Positions 1-9,091 of a stretch of DNA of 64,000 bases are shown here, piece after piece (the stretch's first letter is position 1; the number at the start of each line of letters is the position of its first letter). The position numbers and the translations under genes are program-made. Below the pieces are notes generated by a model. It made no database searches. It was not told where the DNA came from and was given only the letters and a program-made list of their open reading frames with translations. The DNA comes from Brucella intermedia LMG 3301 (GTDB taxonomy: Bacteria; Pseudomonadota; Alphaproteobacteria; Rhizobiales; Rhizobiaceae). The DNA is taken from contig NZ_ACQA01000001.1 in assembly GCF_000182645.1 (NCBI RefSeq), positions 1,178,001 through 1,242,000 of the forward strand. Reading direction: 5' to 3'.

Positions 1-2
1 AG

Positions 3-140
3 GCTGAAATTTCTCCGGCCGAAAAGCGTCGCAAGGTCTATCGCGCGCGTTTCTCCGGCTTCAAGGATTCGGCCTCCGCCGAAAAGGCATGCGCTCAGCT
101 GAAGCAGCAGAAGATTGACTGCCTGCCGATCCGGAACTGA
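3..140 (+). CDS. C-terminal end of a SPOR-domain protein (partial)
   Basis: The 5' part lies outside the window; 45 residues and a TGA stop are visible. The tail has the look of a SPOR repeat, the peptidoglycan-binding domain that targets proteins to division septa: a YRARFSGF strand, an A-x-x-A-C-x-x-L-K helix and a final cysteine-containing strand (DCLPIRN). In related genomes such a domain often ends a D-alanyl-D-alanine carboxypeptidase, but the catalytic part cannot be seen here, so only the SPOR assignment is offered. A 150-bp gap separates it from thrS. Confidence 0.55.
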   Translation, partial: AEISPAEKRRKVYRARFSGFKDSASAEKACAQLKQQKIDCLPIRN

Positions 141-290
141 TTTATTCTTTTCGACGTCGATAAGCGCGGCCTGACTCTGTCAGCGTGTCGCGCTTTACTG
201 ACCGGGCGAAAAAGACTAGAACCCAACCTTCATTTCATACGCATGAACCCCACCCGCAATCGTTGGCGGGACTGGATAAGGATGACTAGA

Positions 291-2267
291 ATGTCGAATA
301 CCGTTTCCATGCAATTTCCCGATGGCTCTGTGCGTGAATACGATGCGTCGATGACCGGCGCCGGCCTCGCGGAATCGATTTCCAAATCACTTGCCAAAAA
401 AGCTGTTGCCTACGCCGTCGATGGCACCGTGCGCGATCTTTCCGATCCCCTCGGCGCTTCCGGCAAGGTCGAGATTCTGACCCGCGAAGACCCGCGCGCG
501 CTCGAACTGATCCGCCACGACACGGCGCACGTTCTGGCAGAAGCCGTGCAGGAGCTCTTTCCGGGCACGCAGGTTACCATCGGTCCTGTCATCGAAAACG
601 GCTTCTATTACGACTTCGCGCGCAATGAACCGTTCACGCCCGACGATCTTCCGGTGATCGAAAAGAAAATGCGTGAGATCATCCAGCGCAACAAGCCGTT
701 CACCAAGGAAATCTGGTCACGCGAAAAGGCCAAGCAGGTTTTTGCCGACAAGGGCGAAAACTACAAGGTGGAACTGGTTGACGCCATTCCGGCCGGGCAG
801 GATCTCAAGATCTATTATCAGGGCGACTGGTTCGACCTCTGCCGCGGTCCGCACATGGCCTCCACAGGCCAGATCGGCAATTCCTTCAAGCTGATGAAGG
901 TTGCCGGCGCCTATTGGCGCGGCGATGCCAACAATCCAATGCTGACCCGCATCTATGGCACTGCCTTTGCGAACGATAACGATCTTCAGGCCTATCTCCA
1001 TATGCTTGAAGAAGCCGAAAAGCGCGATCACCGTCGCCTTGGCCGTGAAATGGACCTGTTCCATTTCCAGGAAGAAGGGCCGGGCGTCGTGTTCTGGCAC
1101 GCCAAGGGCTGGAAGATGTTCCAGAATCTGGTGAGCTATATGCGCCGCCGCCTCGACAGCCACGGCTATCAGGAAGTGAACGCGCCGCAGGTGCTGGACA
1201 AGTCGCTGTGGGAAACCTCCGGTCACTGGGGCTGGTATCGCGACAACATGTTCAAGGTGACCGTCGCCGGGGATGAAACCGACGATGATCGCGTGTTCGC
1301 GTTGAAACCGATGAATTGCCCCGGCCATGTGCAGATATTCAAGCACGGCCTGAAATCCTATCGCGATCTGCCGATCAAGCTTGCTGAATTCGGCAATGTG
1401 CATCGCTACGAACCGTCCGGCGCATTGCATGGGCTGATGCGTGTGCGCGGCTTTACGCAGGACGATGCGCATATCTTCTGCACCGAAGAGCAGATGGCGG
1501 CGGAGTGCCTGCGCATCAACGATCTCATCCTGTCGGTCTACAAGGATTTCGGCTTCGAGGAAATCACCATCAAGCTGTCCACCCGTCCTGAAAAGCGCGT
1601 GGGGTCGGACGAACTATGGGATCGTGCAGAAAGCGTGATGATGTCGGTGCTGGATCAGATCCAGCAGCAGTCCAACAACATCAAGACCGGCGTCCTGCCG
1701 GGCGAGGGCGCGTTCTACGGGCCGAAGTTCGAATATACGCTGAAGGACGCCATTGGTCGTGAATGGCAGTGCGGCACCACGCAGGTCGATTTCAACCTGC
1801 CGGAACGCTTCGGTGCTTTCTATATCGACAAGGATTCAGAAAAGCGCCAGCCGGTGATGATCCACCGCGCGATCTGCGGTTCAATGGAACGCTTTCTGGG
1901 CATTCTGATCGAGAACTTCGCCGGTCACATGCCGTTGTGGTTCGCGCCGGTGCAGGTTGTCGTTGCCACGATCACCTCGGACGCCGATGAATATGCCGCA
2001 CAGGCTGCCGCAAAGCTGAAGGCCGCCGGATTGCAGGTCGCAACCGATCTGCGCAACGAGAAGATCAATTACAAGGTTCGTGAGCACTCGTTGCAGAAGG
2101 TTCCAGTCATCCTGGTTTGCGGCAAGCGCGAGGCGGAAGAAAACACCGTCAATATGCGCCGTCTCGGTTCCCGGGATCAGGAATCGATGACGCTCGACGA
2201 AGCGATCGCGCGCCTTGTGGAAGAGGCAACGCCGCCTGATCTGCTGCGTCTGAAGAATGGCAATTGA
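291..2267 (+). CDS. thrS: Threonyl-tRNA synthetase
   Basis: Charges tRNA-Thr in the cytoplasm. From the ATG at 291 the protein has 658 residues, the usual size for alphaproteobacterial ThrS, and the start is preceded by an AAGGA-like site about nine bases upstream; the in-frame ATG at 243 would add 16 unconserved residues. Visible parts are an N-terminal TGS domain (about 1-60), the editing domain with its HDTAH (HxxxH) motif near residue 80, the class II catalytic core with the zinc/threonine-binding MNCPGH motif near residue 340 and the motif 3 region (MIHRAICGS), and a C-terminal anticodon-binding domain (PVQVVVATI onward). A strong terminator follows directly. Confidence 0.97.
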   Translation: MSNTVSMQFPDGSVREYDASMTGAGLAESISKSLAKKAVAYAVDGTVRDLSDPLGASGKVEILTREDPRALELIRHDTAHVLAEAVQELFPGTQVTIGPVIENGFYYDFARNEPFTPDDLPVIEKKMREIIQRNKPFTKEIWSREKAKQVFADKGENYKVELVDAIPAGQDLKIYYQGDWFDLCRGPHMASTGQIGNSFKLMKVAGAYWRGDANNPMLTRIYGTAFANDNDLQAYLHMLEEAEKRDHRRLGREMDLFHFQEEGPGVVFWHAKGWKMFQNLVSYMRRRLDSHGYQEVNAPQVLDKSLWETSGHWGWYRDNMFKVTVAGDETDDDRVFALKPMNCPGHVQIFKHGLKSYRDLPIKLAEFGNVHRYEPSGALHGLMRVRGFTQDDAHIFCTEEQMAAECLRINDLILSVYKDFGFEEITIKLSTRPEKRVGSDELWDRAESVMMSVLDQIQQQSNNIKTGVLPGEGAFYGPKFEYTLKDAIGREWQCGTTQVDFNLPERFGAFYIDKDSEKRQPVMIHRAICGSMERFLGILIENFAGHMPLWFAPVQVVVATITSDADEYAAQAAAKLKAAGLQVATDLRNEKINYKVREHSLQKVPVILVCGKREAEENTVNMRRLGSRDQESMTLDEAIARLVEEATPPDLLRLKNGN

Positions 2268-2273
2268 TGATAA

Positions 2274-2306
2274 AAAGGCCGCGCACTGCGCGGCCTTTGA
2301 TTTTTT
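2274..2306 (+). terminator. Rho-independent terminator of thrS, possibly bidirectional
   Basis: Near-perfect hairpin AAAGGCCGCGC / GCGCGGCCTTT followed by GATTTTTT. The complementary strand also ends in a T run, so it can serve the convergent gene that stops at 2321. Confidence 0.88.
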
Positions 2307-2320
2307 AAGGCGGAAAGAGT

Positions 2321-3358
2321 CTAATCCATACTGTCCTGAGCAGGTTCGGATTCGCCATTGGCGACGACTTCAACTTCCTCGTTCTTGCCGGACGACACCT
2401 TGAAATCACGCTGATAAATGCGGTCCTTGTTCTTGGCGACCGCAACATAATCGCCTTCGATGAGAACCATTGATGAATAGGCACCGGCGCTTTCACGCAC
2501 CACATCGCCGGAAGCGTTGAGGATAGACCAGGATGTGTCGGCGAGTGCTTCGCCGCCGCGCTCGCGCACAAGCTTCAACGTCACTTCCGCAGCACGATGC
2601 TGAACAGTCGCTTCGGTCAGTTTTCCGGCTTCCACCCGAATATCCGCACGGATGATGGCGTTCGCCGAACCATAATTGGAAACAACGTGATAGGTGCCGC
2701 TGTTGAGGCGGATGATCGTGTTCGGCTTGACGTCGGGGACGATCAGCGAACGGTCACTATTATCCTCGTCGGCATAAATCGAGAAACGCAGGAGATCATT
2801 GTTGATCTTGCCGCCATCGGGCAGGATAGCGCTAAGCTTCATCCCACCGGCATCCAGCATCATCACTTCATGGCGCGTCGCATTTCCAACCGTGATCCGC
2901 TTTGTGGCACCCGCGCGCCCATAGGCGACATGCACGAGATAGCTGCCTTCGGGCAGGTTGAAAACCGCGCCGCCGCCCTGGGCGCTCGCGATAAGCGGCA
3001 ATTGGCCATCAGCTCCGACATCGGGCGAGAATACGCGCCAGACAAGCCCTGCCGGGATGTCTCCGCCGTCCTCACTCAGTCGCGCCTTGAGATCGAGTTC
3101 GCGCGTCTGGGCGAGCGGATTGTTCTCGGGGCTCGAGGGGGAGGCGTAATTATTCAGCGTCGGGAGATTGAGCGCCGGTTGCGGCAAGTCGGGCAGGCCG
3201 GTCGTCGTGGTCTGCAATTGCGGAATATGTGTCTGCGGATCGAGGCCCTGAGCCAACGATGGCACTGCACTGACGGCAAGCATGATCGCTGATAGGAGCG
3301 ATCCTCTCCCGAGGGCTGTTTTTCTCTTTGAATAAAGCAGGTTCAAGCAATCCGACAT
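2321..3358 (-). CDS. Secreted protein with three beta-rich repeat modules, unknown function
   Basis: 345 residues from the ATG whose complement ends at 3358. The start was chosen because it leaves a basic stretch (SKRK) and a hydrophobic segment ending in VPSLAQG, a plausible Sec signal peptide; a longer in-frame extension to 3502 has no such logic. The mature part contains three similar modules of roughly 75-85 residues, each with a pattern of a glycine-rich loop, a G-S/T/D-Y-x-V strand and a V-x-x-G turn (GSYLVHVAYG, GTYHVVSNYG, GDYVAVAKNK). This resembles carboxypeptidase-regulatory/Ig-like beta sandwiches. Export to the periplasm or cell surface is inferred; no enzymatic motif is visible. 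Confidence 0.7.
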   Translation of the reverse strand: MSDCLNLLYSKRKTALGRGSLLSAIMLAVSAVPSLAQGLDPQTHIPQLQTTTTGLPDLPQPALNLPTLNNYASPSSPENNPLAQTRELDLKARLSEDGGDIPAGLVWRVFSPDVGADGQLPLIASAQGGGAVFNLPEGSYLVHVAYGRAGATKRITVGNATRHEVMMLDAGGMKLSAILPDGGKINNDLLRFSIYADEDNSDRSLIVPDVKPNTIIRLNSGTYHVVSNYGSANAIIRADIRVEAGKLTEATVQHRAAEVTLKLVRERGGEALADTSWSILNASGDVVRESAGAYSSMVLIEGDYVAVAKNKDRIYQRDFKVSSGKNEEVEVVANGESEPAQDSMD

Positions 3359-3534
3359 GCTGTATTTTTGAGCCCATGCGGGTGGCGAATTCAAGGCCAA
3401 ATCGCTTTCGGAGCCCGCATTTTTGCAAATTCCTGCAATTGTTCCAACCTTGAATTTTGACTTTACAGTTCGGGTGCAACGGGCGAGAAGAGGCAGCCCC
3501 AAATAAGTGGAGCGATATAAGCAGCATTGTAGTG

Positions 3535-4134
3535 ATGAGGTTATCCGTGGCCCACCCGGTATTCGATTTTCTGGCGCAGCGCAGTTCCACCCCGATTTCG
3601 GCGATTACCGAACCGGCACCCGAGGGCGAGGAACTGGCAACACTGCTGAAAGTCGCCGCGCGCGTGCCGGACCACGGACGTCTGACGCCGTGGCGCTTCA
3701 TCCTCTATCGAGGCGATGCACGTGTCAGGGTTGGCGAGTATCTGGCCCGGCGTGCCGAAGAAATTGAAGGCCCGCTTCCGGAAGGTCGCAAGGAAAAAGA
3801 GCTGACGCGCTTTTCTCGCGCGCCGCTCGTCGTTGGCGTCGTATCGTCACCCGTCGCCCACGAGCGCATTCCGGAATGGGAACAGTTTCTGTCCGCCGGG
3901 GCTGTAGCGATGAACCTTTGCACCGCTGCCAATGCGCTCGGATACGCTACCAACTGGATCACAAACTGGTATGCCGACGACGCGCCCGCCCGCGCATTTC
4001 TGGGGCTGGCGCCCCATGAACGCGTTGCCGGGTTCGTTCATGTCGGATCGGCAGCAAACAAGATGCCGGAACGCCCGAGAGCAGATATGGACAAGATCGT
4101 ATCGGAATATTCCGGCCCGTGGGAGCAAGCCTAG
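3535..4134 (+). CDS. Nitroreductase family protein (YdjA-like)
   Basis: 199 residues from the ATG at 3535, which directly follows an overlapping GTG; the upstream extension to 3457 is not conserved-looking. The sequence has the FMN-dependent nitroreductase fold signature of the small YdjA subgroup: RVPDHGRLTPWRF near the N-terminus, where the FMN phosphate is bound, a central NLCTAANALGYATNWI helix and a C-terminal GFVHVGS strand. Such proteins are homodimeric flavoenzymes that reduce nitro compounds or quinones with NAD(P)H; the natural substrate is not known. Faces the secreted-protein gene divergently, so a promoter should lie in 3359-3534. Confidence 0.87.
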   Translation: MRLSVAHPVFDFLAQRSSTPISAITEPAPEGEELATLLKVAARVPDHGRLTPWRFILYRGDARVRVGEYLARRAEEIEGPLPEGRKEKELTRFSRAPLVVGVVSSPVAHERIPEWEQFLSAGAVAMNLCTAANALGYATNWITNWYADDAPARAFLGLAPHERVAGFVHVGSAANKMPERPRADMDKIVSEYSGPWEQA

Positions 4135-4174
4135 AATCGGCTTTAACAACCATTGCTAATCAACGGACAGGCTT

Positions 4175-4786
4175 ATGTTTTACGAACCGAAGGAAGGGCA
4201 CCCGCTGCCCCATAATCCGTTCAAGGCGATCGTGGCCCCGCGCCCTATTGGCTGGATAGGGACGCAATCGAAGGAGGGCGCGGTCAATCTCGCGCCCTAT
4301 TCCTTCTTCAACGCGATCTGCGACACCCCGCCCATGGTCATGTTTTCCTCGAACGGTGCGAAGGACAGCGTTTCGTTCATCGAGCAGACCGGTGAGTTCA
4401 CTGCAAACCTGGTGAGCGATCATTTGAGAACGCAGATGAATGCGTCATCCGTCAACGCCCCGCGCGGCGTCAGCGAGTTCGACTACGCGGGTCTCACCAG
4501 GGCAGCAAGCAGGCTTATCGCAGCACCGCGCGTCAAGGAAGCCTACGCCGCGCTTGAATGCGTTGCGGTGGAGATCAAGCGATTGCAGGATAAAGAGGGC
4601 AGGCTGACCGACAATTACATGGTGATTGGCGAAGTCGTCGGCGTCCATATCGATGAACAGGTCTTGACCGATGGTCTCATCGATATTGCCAAGACCAGAC
4701 CTGTCAGCAGGCTGGGCTACATGGATTTTTCCACGACGGAAAGCGTCTACCAGATGTTCCGACCAAAATGGGAAGACAAGAAATAG
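4175..4786 (+). CDS. Flavin reductase-like FMN-binding split-barrel protein
   Basis: 203 residues. The start MFYEPKEGHPLPHNPFKA and the motif APRPIGWIGT, followed by NLAPYSFFNAI and PPMVMFSS, are typical of the DIM6/NTAB flavin reductase family, which binds FMN in a split-barrel dimer and either reduces free flavin or acts as a flavin-dependent oxidoreductase. It begins 40 bp after the nitroreductase stop on the same strand, so the two flavoproteins probably form one transcript. The physiological substrate cannot be told from sequence. Confidence 0.88.
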   Translation: MFYEPKEGHPLPHNPFKAIVAPRPIGWIGTQSKEGAVNLAPYSFFNAICDTPPMVMFSSNGAKDSVSFIEQTGEFTANLVSDHLRTQMNASSVNAPRGVSEFDYAGLTRAASRLIAAPRVKEAYAALECVAVEIKRLQDKEGRLTDNYMVIGEVVGVHIDEQVLTDGLIDIAKTRPVSRLGYMDFSTTESVYQMFRPKWEDKK

Positions 4787-4794
4787 GCGTCATC

Positions 4795-4876
4795 AGAGCA
4801 TGATTCCGGAGAGTGGGAGCCCGCCTTCAGGCAAAAGCTTTGAGGGGGGCGATCCAACCTGACAGAACCCCGCTCT
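4795..4876. repeat. Intergenic repeat bounded by AGAGC / GCTCT
   Basis: Starts AGAGCATGATTCCGG and ends CCCCGCTCT, overlapping the last codon of mazG on the other strand. The opening matches the short palindromic intergenic repeats common in Brucella and Ochrobactrum (from memory of those genomes, not a search). A second segment with the same boundary pattern lies at 13418-13564. Confidence 0.5.
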
Positions 4877-5699
4877 AAAGGCCCTTTTTCTTCGCTTCAC
4901 CCCAGATTGCTTCCATTTCGTCGAGGGTAGCAGCGTCGAGATCGCTACCGGCTTCACCGAGTGTCTTTTCGATGAAATGGAACCGCCGCTTGAACTTTTC
5001 ATTGGCGGCGACAAGTGCGGTTTCTGCGTCGATTTCGAGATGGCGGCCAAGATTGACCATGGCAAACAGCAGGTCGCCATATTCCTCTTCGATATTTCCG
5101 CGTTCCCGTGCCGCCATTGCTTCCTTGAGCTCTGCGGTTTCTTCGGCGATCTTGTCGAGAATCGGTGCCGCTTCAGACCAGTCGAATCCGACTTTCGCAG
5201 CTTTCTGCTGAAGTTTCAGGGCGCGCAGCAGGGCGGGGAAGGCTTGTGGAATATCATCCAGGAAGCCGTTCTTTTCCGTCGTTTCAAGTCCAAGTTTGGA
5301 GCGCCGCTCGGCCCGTTCGGCCTTTTCTTCCGCCTTGATGCGGTTCCACGACCCCTTGGCCATGCCGGCACTTCTGGCTTCGGCGTCACCAAAAACGTGC
5401 GGATGCCGCCTGATCATCTTATGCGTGATGGCTTCGACAACATCGCCGAATGCAAAGCTGCCCTGTTCCTCGGCCATGCGCGAATGAAACACCACCTGCA
5501 ACAGCAGGTCGCCAAGCTCTTCACGCAGATCGTCCATATCGTTGCGCTCTATGGCATCGAGGACCTCATAAGTTTCCTCGAGCGTATAGGGCATGATGGA
5601 TTCGAAACTCTGTTCCACATCCCACGGACAGCCGGTTTCGGGGTCGCGAAGCGCTGCCATGATTTCCAGCAAGCGATCAATATTGCGGGAAGGTTTCAT
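4875..5699 (-). CDS. mazG: Nucleoside triphosphate pyrophosphohydrolase
   Basis: 274 residues, the full-length two-domain form. MazG hydrolyses (d)NTPs to monophosphates and pyrophosphate and cleans aberrant nucleotides. The N-terminal metal-binding EExxE...ExxD arrangement is visible in LREELGDLLLQVVFHSRMAEE, and a second copy near residues 200-225 (EEYGDLLFAMVNLGR), preceded by the typical RxPDCPWD-like GCPWDVEQSFESI start. The linker KGSWNRIKAEE is characteristic. Divergent from galE with a 143-bp gap between starts. Confidence 0.94.
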   Translation of the reverse strand: MKPSRNIDRLLEIMAALRDPETGCPWDVEQSFESIMPYTLEETYEVLDAIERNDMDDLREELGDLLLQVVFHSRMAEEQGSFAFGDVVEAITHKMIRRHPHVFGDAEARSAGMAKGSWNRIKAEEKAERAERRSKLGLETTEKNGFLDDIPQAFPALLRALKLQQKAAKVGFDWSEAAPILDKIAEETAELKEAMAARERGNIEEEYGDLLFAMVNLGRHLEIDAETALVAANEKFKRRFHFIEKTLGEAGSDLDAATLDEMEAIWGEAKKKGL

Positions 5700-5842
5700 C
5701 TTCGCTCCATCAAACTTGGCTAATCCGTGTCTGTCAATTCGAGAGAATCGTGCCGGATGGCTTGAAGTCTGTTACTGATTTTGCATAGTCAGCCGGGGAT
5801 CGCACATCGGGGCGGTATGTTCAACAAGCGGATACATAAACG

Positions 5843-6850
5843 ATGACAATTCTTGTGACTGGCGGTGCCGGCTATATTGGTTCGCACACCTGCGTTCAGC
5901 TCATCGAGGCAGGCCACGACGTCGTTGTGGTCGATAATTTTGATAACAGCCACCCGGAAGCCCTGCATCGCATCGAACAGATTACCGGGCGCACGCCACG
6001 CCGTGAAGCCGGTGATATTCGTGACCGCGCCTTTCTGGAACAGGTGATCCGGCATCACAAATGCACCGCCGTCATTCACTTCGCCGGTCTGAAGGCTGTG
6101 GGGGAATCGAGCGAAAAGCCGATGCTCTATTATGATTGCAACGTGGTCGGGACACTCCGACTGTTGCAAGCCATGGAGGCCACAGGCGTCAAAACGCTGG
6201 TTTTCAGTTCGTCCGCCACTGTTTATGGCGATCCGCAGAAACTACCTATCACCGAAGATCAGCCGCTGACGGCGACGAATCCCTACGGTCGCACCAAGCT
6301 CGTCATCGAAGACATGCTTCGCGATATTTATAATGGCGACAATAGCTGGAGGATTGCCATCCTGCGCTATTTCAACCCGGTTGGCGCGCATGAGAGCGGC
6401 CTGATCGGTGAAGACCCGAAAGGCATTCCGAACAATCTGATGCCGATCATCGCGCAGGTCGCGACCGGCCGCCGCGAGAAACTGAATGTCTGGGGCAATG
6501 ACTATCCGACGCCTGATGGCACCGGTGTTCGCGACTATATCCATGTGGTCGATCTGGCTGCGGGGCATCTGAAAGCGCTCAAGAAGCTTGATGAGCCGCA
6601 GTGCTTCTCGGTCAATCTGGGCACGGGGCAGGGCTATAGCGTTCTCGATGTGGTCAAGGCCTTCGAGCATGTTTCCAACCGCGAGATCAAATATGAGATC
6701 GCACCGCGCCGTCCTGGCGACGTGGCGGAATGCTACGCCGATCCAACCTTTGCCCGCGACTTCCTCGGCTGGTCAGCGGAGAAGAACCTGCGCGAAATGT
6801 GCCAGGACATGTGGCATTGGCAATCGAAGAACCCCAACGGCTACGAATGA
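5843..6850 (+). CDS. galE: UDP-glucose 4-epimerase
   Basis: 335 residues, normal size for GalE, which interconverts UDP-glucose and UDP-galactose for surface polysaccharide. The NAD-binding Rossmann motif GGAGYIGSH is at the very N-terminus, followed by VVVDNFDNS; the catalytic serine region is FSSSATVYG and the Tyr-Lys pair is in TNPYGRTK. The C-terminal SVLDVVKAFE and RRPGDVAECYAD segments are standard for the extended SDR family. Stand-alone gene with a hairpin downstream. Confidence 0.95.
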   Translation: MTILVTGGAGYIGSHTCVQLIEAGHDVVVVDNFDNSHPEALHRIEQITGRTPRREAGDIRDRAFLEQVIRHHKCTAVIHFAGLKAVGESSEKPMLYYDCNVVGTLRLLQAMEATGVKTLVFSSSATVYGDPQKLPITEDQPLTATNPYGRTKLVIEDMLRDIYNGDNSWRIAILRYFNPVGAHESGLIGEDPKGIPNNLMPIIAQVATGRREKLNVWGNDYPTPDGTGVRDYIHVVDLAAGHLKALKKLDEPQCFSVNLGTGQGYSVLDVVKAFEHVSNREIKYEIAPRRPGDVAECYADPTFARDFLGWSAEKNLREMCQDMWHWQSKNPNGYE

Positions 6851-6858
6851 ACCGGACA

Positions 6859-6897
6859 GGGCCGAATTAGTTCATAGTTCGGGCCCGCTCTTGAAAT
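6859..6897 (+). terminator. Probable galE terminator hairpin
   Basis: Inverted repeat GGGCCGAA ... TTCGGGCCC nine bases after the galE stop, followed by a weakly T-rich stretch. The poor T tract lowers confidence. Confidence 0.5.
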
Positions 6898-6971
6898 TGC
6901 GAGCTGTTTCCGGACATCGGGGGGATTGCAACTCCTCCCGAGACTTTTGAAATGCCGCGAGATTGGACGAT

Positions 6972-7961
6972 ATGATGCGTTTCCTGCCTGACAAATTCAC
7001 CAGCATGCTGATCGTGACCATCCTGTTTGCGTCCGTGTTACCCGTACATGGTGAATTTGCGGAATGGTTTGCACTGGCGACGAAATTTGCTGTCGGGCTC
7101 CTGTTCTTCCTGCATGGTGCCCGGCTGTCGCGAGAGGCTGTCGTTGCAGGCATAACGCACTGGAGACTGCATCTGGCGGTGCTCTCATCGACGTTCATCC
7201 TGTTTCCTATCCTCGGTCTGGCGGCGGGATGGTCCGTTCCTGGACTGTCGCAGTCCGCCTTTTTTACAGGCATCCTCTTTCTTTGCGTTCTGCCTTCGAC
7301 GGTCCAGTCGTCGATCGCCTTCACCTCAATTGCGGGCGGCAACGTTTCGGCGGCAATCGTGTCGGCGTCAGCGTCAAACATTTTCGGCATGTTTCTCACA
7401 CCGTTGCTGGTCGGCCTGTTGTTTGCAGTCAAAGGCGGCGGTGGAATATCGGTCGACGCGCTTGAATCCATCCTGCTGCAACTGCTGGCGCCATTCGTGC
7501 TCGGGCAGATTCTGCAACCCTGGATCGGGAGTTTCATGCGGCGCCACGGCAAGGCGCTCGGTTTCGTCGATCGCGGCTCGATCCTGATGGTGGTCTATCT
7601 GGCTTTCAGCGAGGCTGTGGTTGAAGGCCTTTGGCGTACCGTTTCCTGGGACGATCTTGGCATGATGGTAGGCGTCAATATCGTCCTGCTGGCCGCCGTG
7701 CTGCTTGCGACCTGGTACGGAAGCAAATGGCTGGGCTTCAACCGGCCCGACCGCATTACGATCATGTTCTGCGGCTCGAAGAAGAGCCTCGCCAGCGGCG
7801 CACCAATGGCGAGCGCCATTTTCGCGGGTGCGAATGTCGGCAGCATCGTTTTACCCCTAATGCTCTTTCACCAGATACAGCTCATGGCCTGCGCAGTGAT
7901 CGCCAGAAAACTGGCCGATCATAAAGATCACGACGAACGTATTGCGGCTGCCGCGGAGTAG
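6972..7961 (+). CDS. Bile acid:sodium symporter family membrane protein (YfeH-like)
   Basis: About 329 residues with nine or ten hydrophobic segments; inner-membrane location. The arrangement GLLFFLHGARLSREAV near residue 45 and the paired glycine-rich CGSKKSLASGAPMA segment near residue 265 match the YfeH/ASBT-like family of Na+-coupled organic-anion carriers. The substrate is unknown in most members. The TTG at 6963 is also in frame; the ATG pair at 6972/6975 is preferred. Convergent with the outer-membrane protein gene, whose stop lies 10 bp away. Confidence 0.88.
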   Translation: MMRFLPDKFTSMLIVTILFASVLPVHGEFAEWFALATKFAVGLLFFLHGARLSREAVVAGITHWRLHLAVLSSTFILFPILGLAAGWSVPGLSQSAFFTGILFLCVLPSTVQSSIAFTSIAGGNVSAAIVSASASNIFGMFLTPLLVGLLFAVKGGGGISVDALESILLQLLAPFVLGQILQPWIGSFMRRHGKALGFVDRGSILMVVYLAFSEAVVEGLWRTVSWDDLGMMVGVNIVLLAAVLLATWYGSKWLGFNRPDRITIMFCGSKKSLASGAPMASAIFAGANVGSIVLPLMLFHQIQLMACAVIARKLADHKDHDERIAAAAE

Positions 7962-7970
7962 GGCGCTCTT

Positions 7971-8771
7971 CTATTTTTCCGGAAATAGAAACGTCGTTAC
8001 GAAGCGGGCGCCCCATTTAGGCCCGTCCGACGGTGCTTCGGCATAATACCGCGCAGAAACACCGAGGCTGACCCGTTGTTCTCCGAACTTGAAAACCTTC
8101 GATATGCCCGCGTTGATTGGCACGGTCCACTGCTCCGAGGTCCAGTCATAGGAGGATTCCGACGAAAGGCTCAGCGCTGTCGTATCGGGAAAAGTACAGG
8201 TGAGAAACGGCTGGACAAAGCTCTGGCTGACAGCCTCACGGTCGCTGTGCCCGGCATAGGACCATATATGGTTGGCGAGTGCGCCATAGGTCCAGCCGCC
8301 ATGCTGCTTGAGGATGACGCCTGTGGGGCCTGCCCCCCATTTTCCGGTGCCAAGCTCGCTGCTGGTGGCGGTCGGCCACAGAAACACGGGGCCAACGCCC
8401 CAGGTTATACCGTCCAGAGATTGCGCCGGCGAAAGAAAGAAACTCTGTTCTGTGTCGCTCAGACCAAAACGACTGTCGAAACCGGCCGCTGGAGCCTCCT
8501 GATAGACGACAGGCACAATTGTGCGGACGATAAGGTTCCAGTCCTCATTCAGCGAAAACGGAATGACGGGCTGAATGTTGAGTGAATATCGGTAAGCATC
8601 CTTGGGGCCGAAGCAGCAGTCGTAATTCTGCTGGAAAGGAACACTGATGAGGCTTGAAATGGGGTTGGCGAGTTTTTTGGCCAGTTCCTGTTCTGCATCA
8701 GCGCGAGCGAGATGGATACTAGCGGCAACAGCAGCCAGAAAGACCAATAATTTCAAAATTGAACTGCGCAC
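7971..8771 (-). CDS. Outer-membrane beta-barrel protein, unknown transporter-like family
   Basis: 266 residues. A clear Sec signal peptide (LLVFLAAVAASIHLARA, cleavage likely after ARADA) precedes a region of alternating amphipathic strands ending in an aromatic-rich terminal strand (ARFVTTFLFPEK), as expected for an outer-membrane barrel. Segments such as NIQPVIPFSLNEDWNLIVRT and GVGPVFLWPTATS are typical of the neuromedin-like or 'transporter' barrel families reported in many Proteobacteria. Two adjacent cysteines (YDCCFG) near residue 50 may form a disulfide. Function not known. Confidence 0.72.
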   Translation of the reverse strand: MRSSILKLLVFLAAVAASIHLARADAEQELAKKLANPISSLISVPFQQNYDCCFGPKDAYRYSLNIQPVIPFSLNEDWNLIVRTIVPVVYQEAPAAGFDSRFGLSDTEQSFFLSPAQSLDGITWGVGPVFLWPTATSSELGTGKWGAGPTGVILKQHGGWTYGALANHIWSYAGHSDREAVSQSFVQPFLTCTFPDTTALSLSSESSYDWTSEQWTVPINAGISKVFKFGEQRVSLGVSARYYAEAPSDGPKWGARFVTTFLFPEK

Positions 8772-9091
8772 CTGAGCCTCATTACAGTTAAATGATATAA
8801 TGATGTAAATGCCCGTAAAGTATCATGACGCTACCATTACGATTTTATATTTCCATCGATTATTTTTCCCAATGGAAATTATAAACAATATTAGATTTAT
8901 CTGTTTTATTTAAAACGGAAACAAACCTTTCCATAATGCGCTTGCGAGTGCAATTGGATCGGCGTAGGAGAACGGGCAGGGGCTGGCTCCGCGATTACGG
9001 GATTCCGGCCTTCAAATATTCTAACGAAATGTGCGCAATCGTTGCGCTGTCTTTGCACGTGCGCAGTGCAAGGCGGAGAAGGCAGAAATCA
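8772..9091. other. AT-rich intergenic region between divergent genes
   Basis: No convincing gene. The first 160 bases are distinctly AT-rich and include an inverted pair TTTCCAT ... ATGGAAA near 8850-8880; promoters for the barrel gene (minus) and the methyltransferase gene (plus) should lie here. The open frame extending the downstream gene to 8936 is not supported by a good start site. Confidence 0.5.

Noticed and set aside
8936..9091. N-terminal extension of the TPR-methyltransferase
   Set aside because: The 52 extra residues are Arg-rich without domain similarity, and the ATG at 9092 has a better ribosome site.
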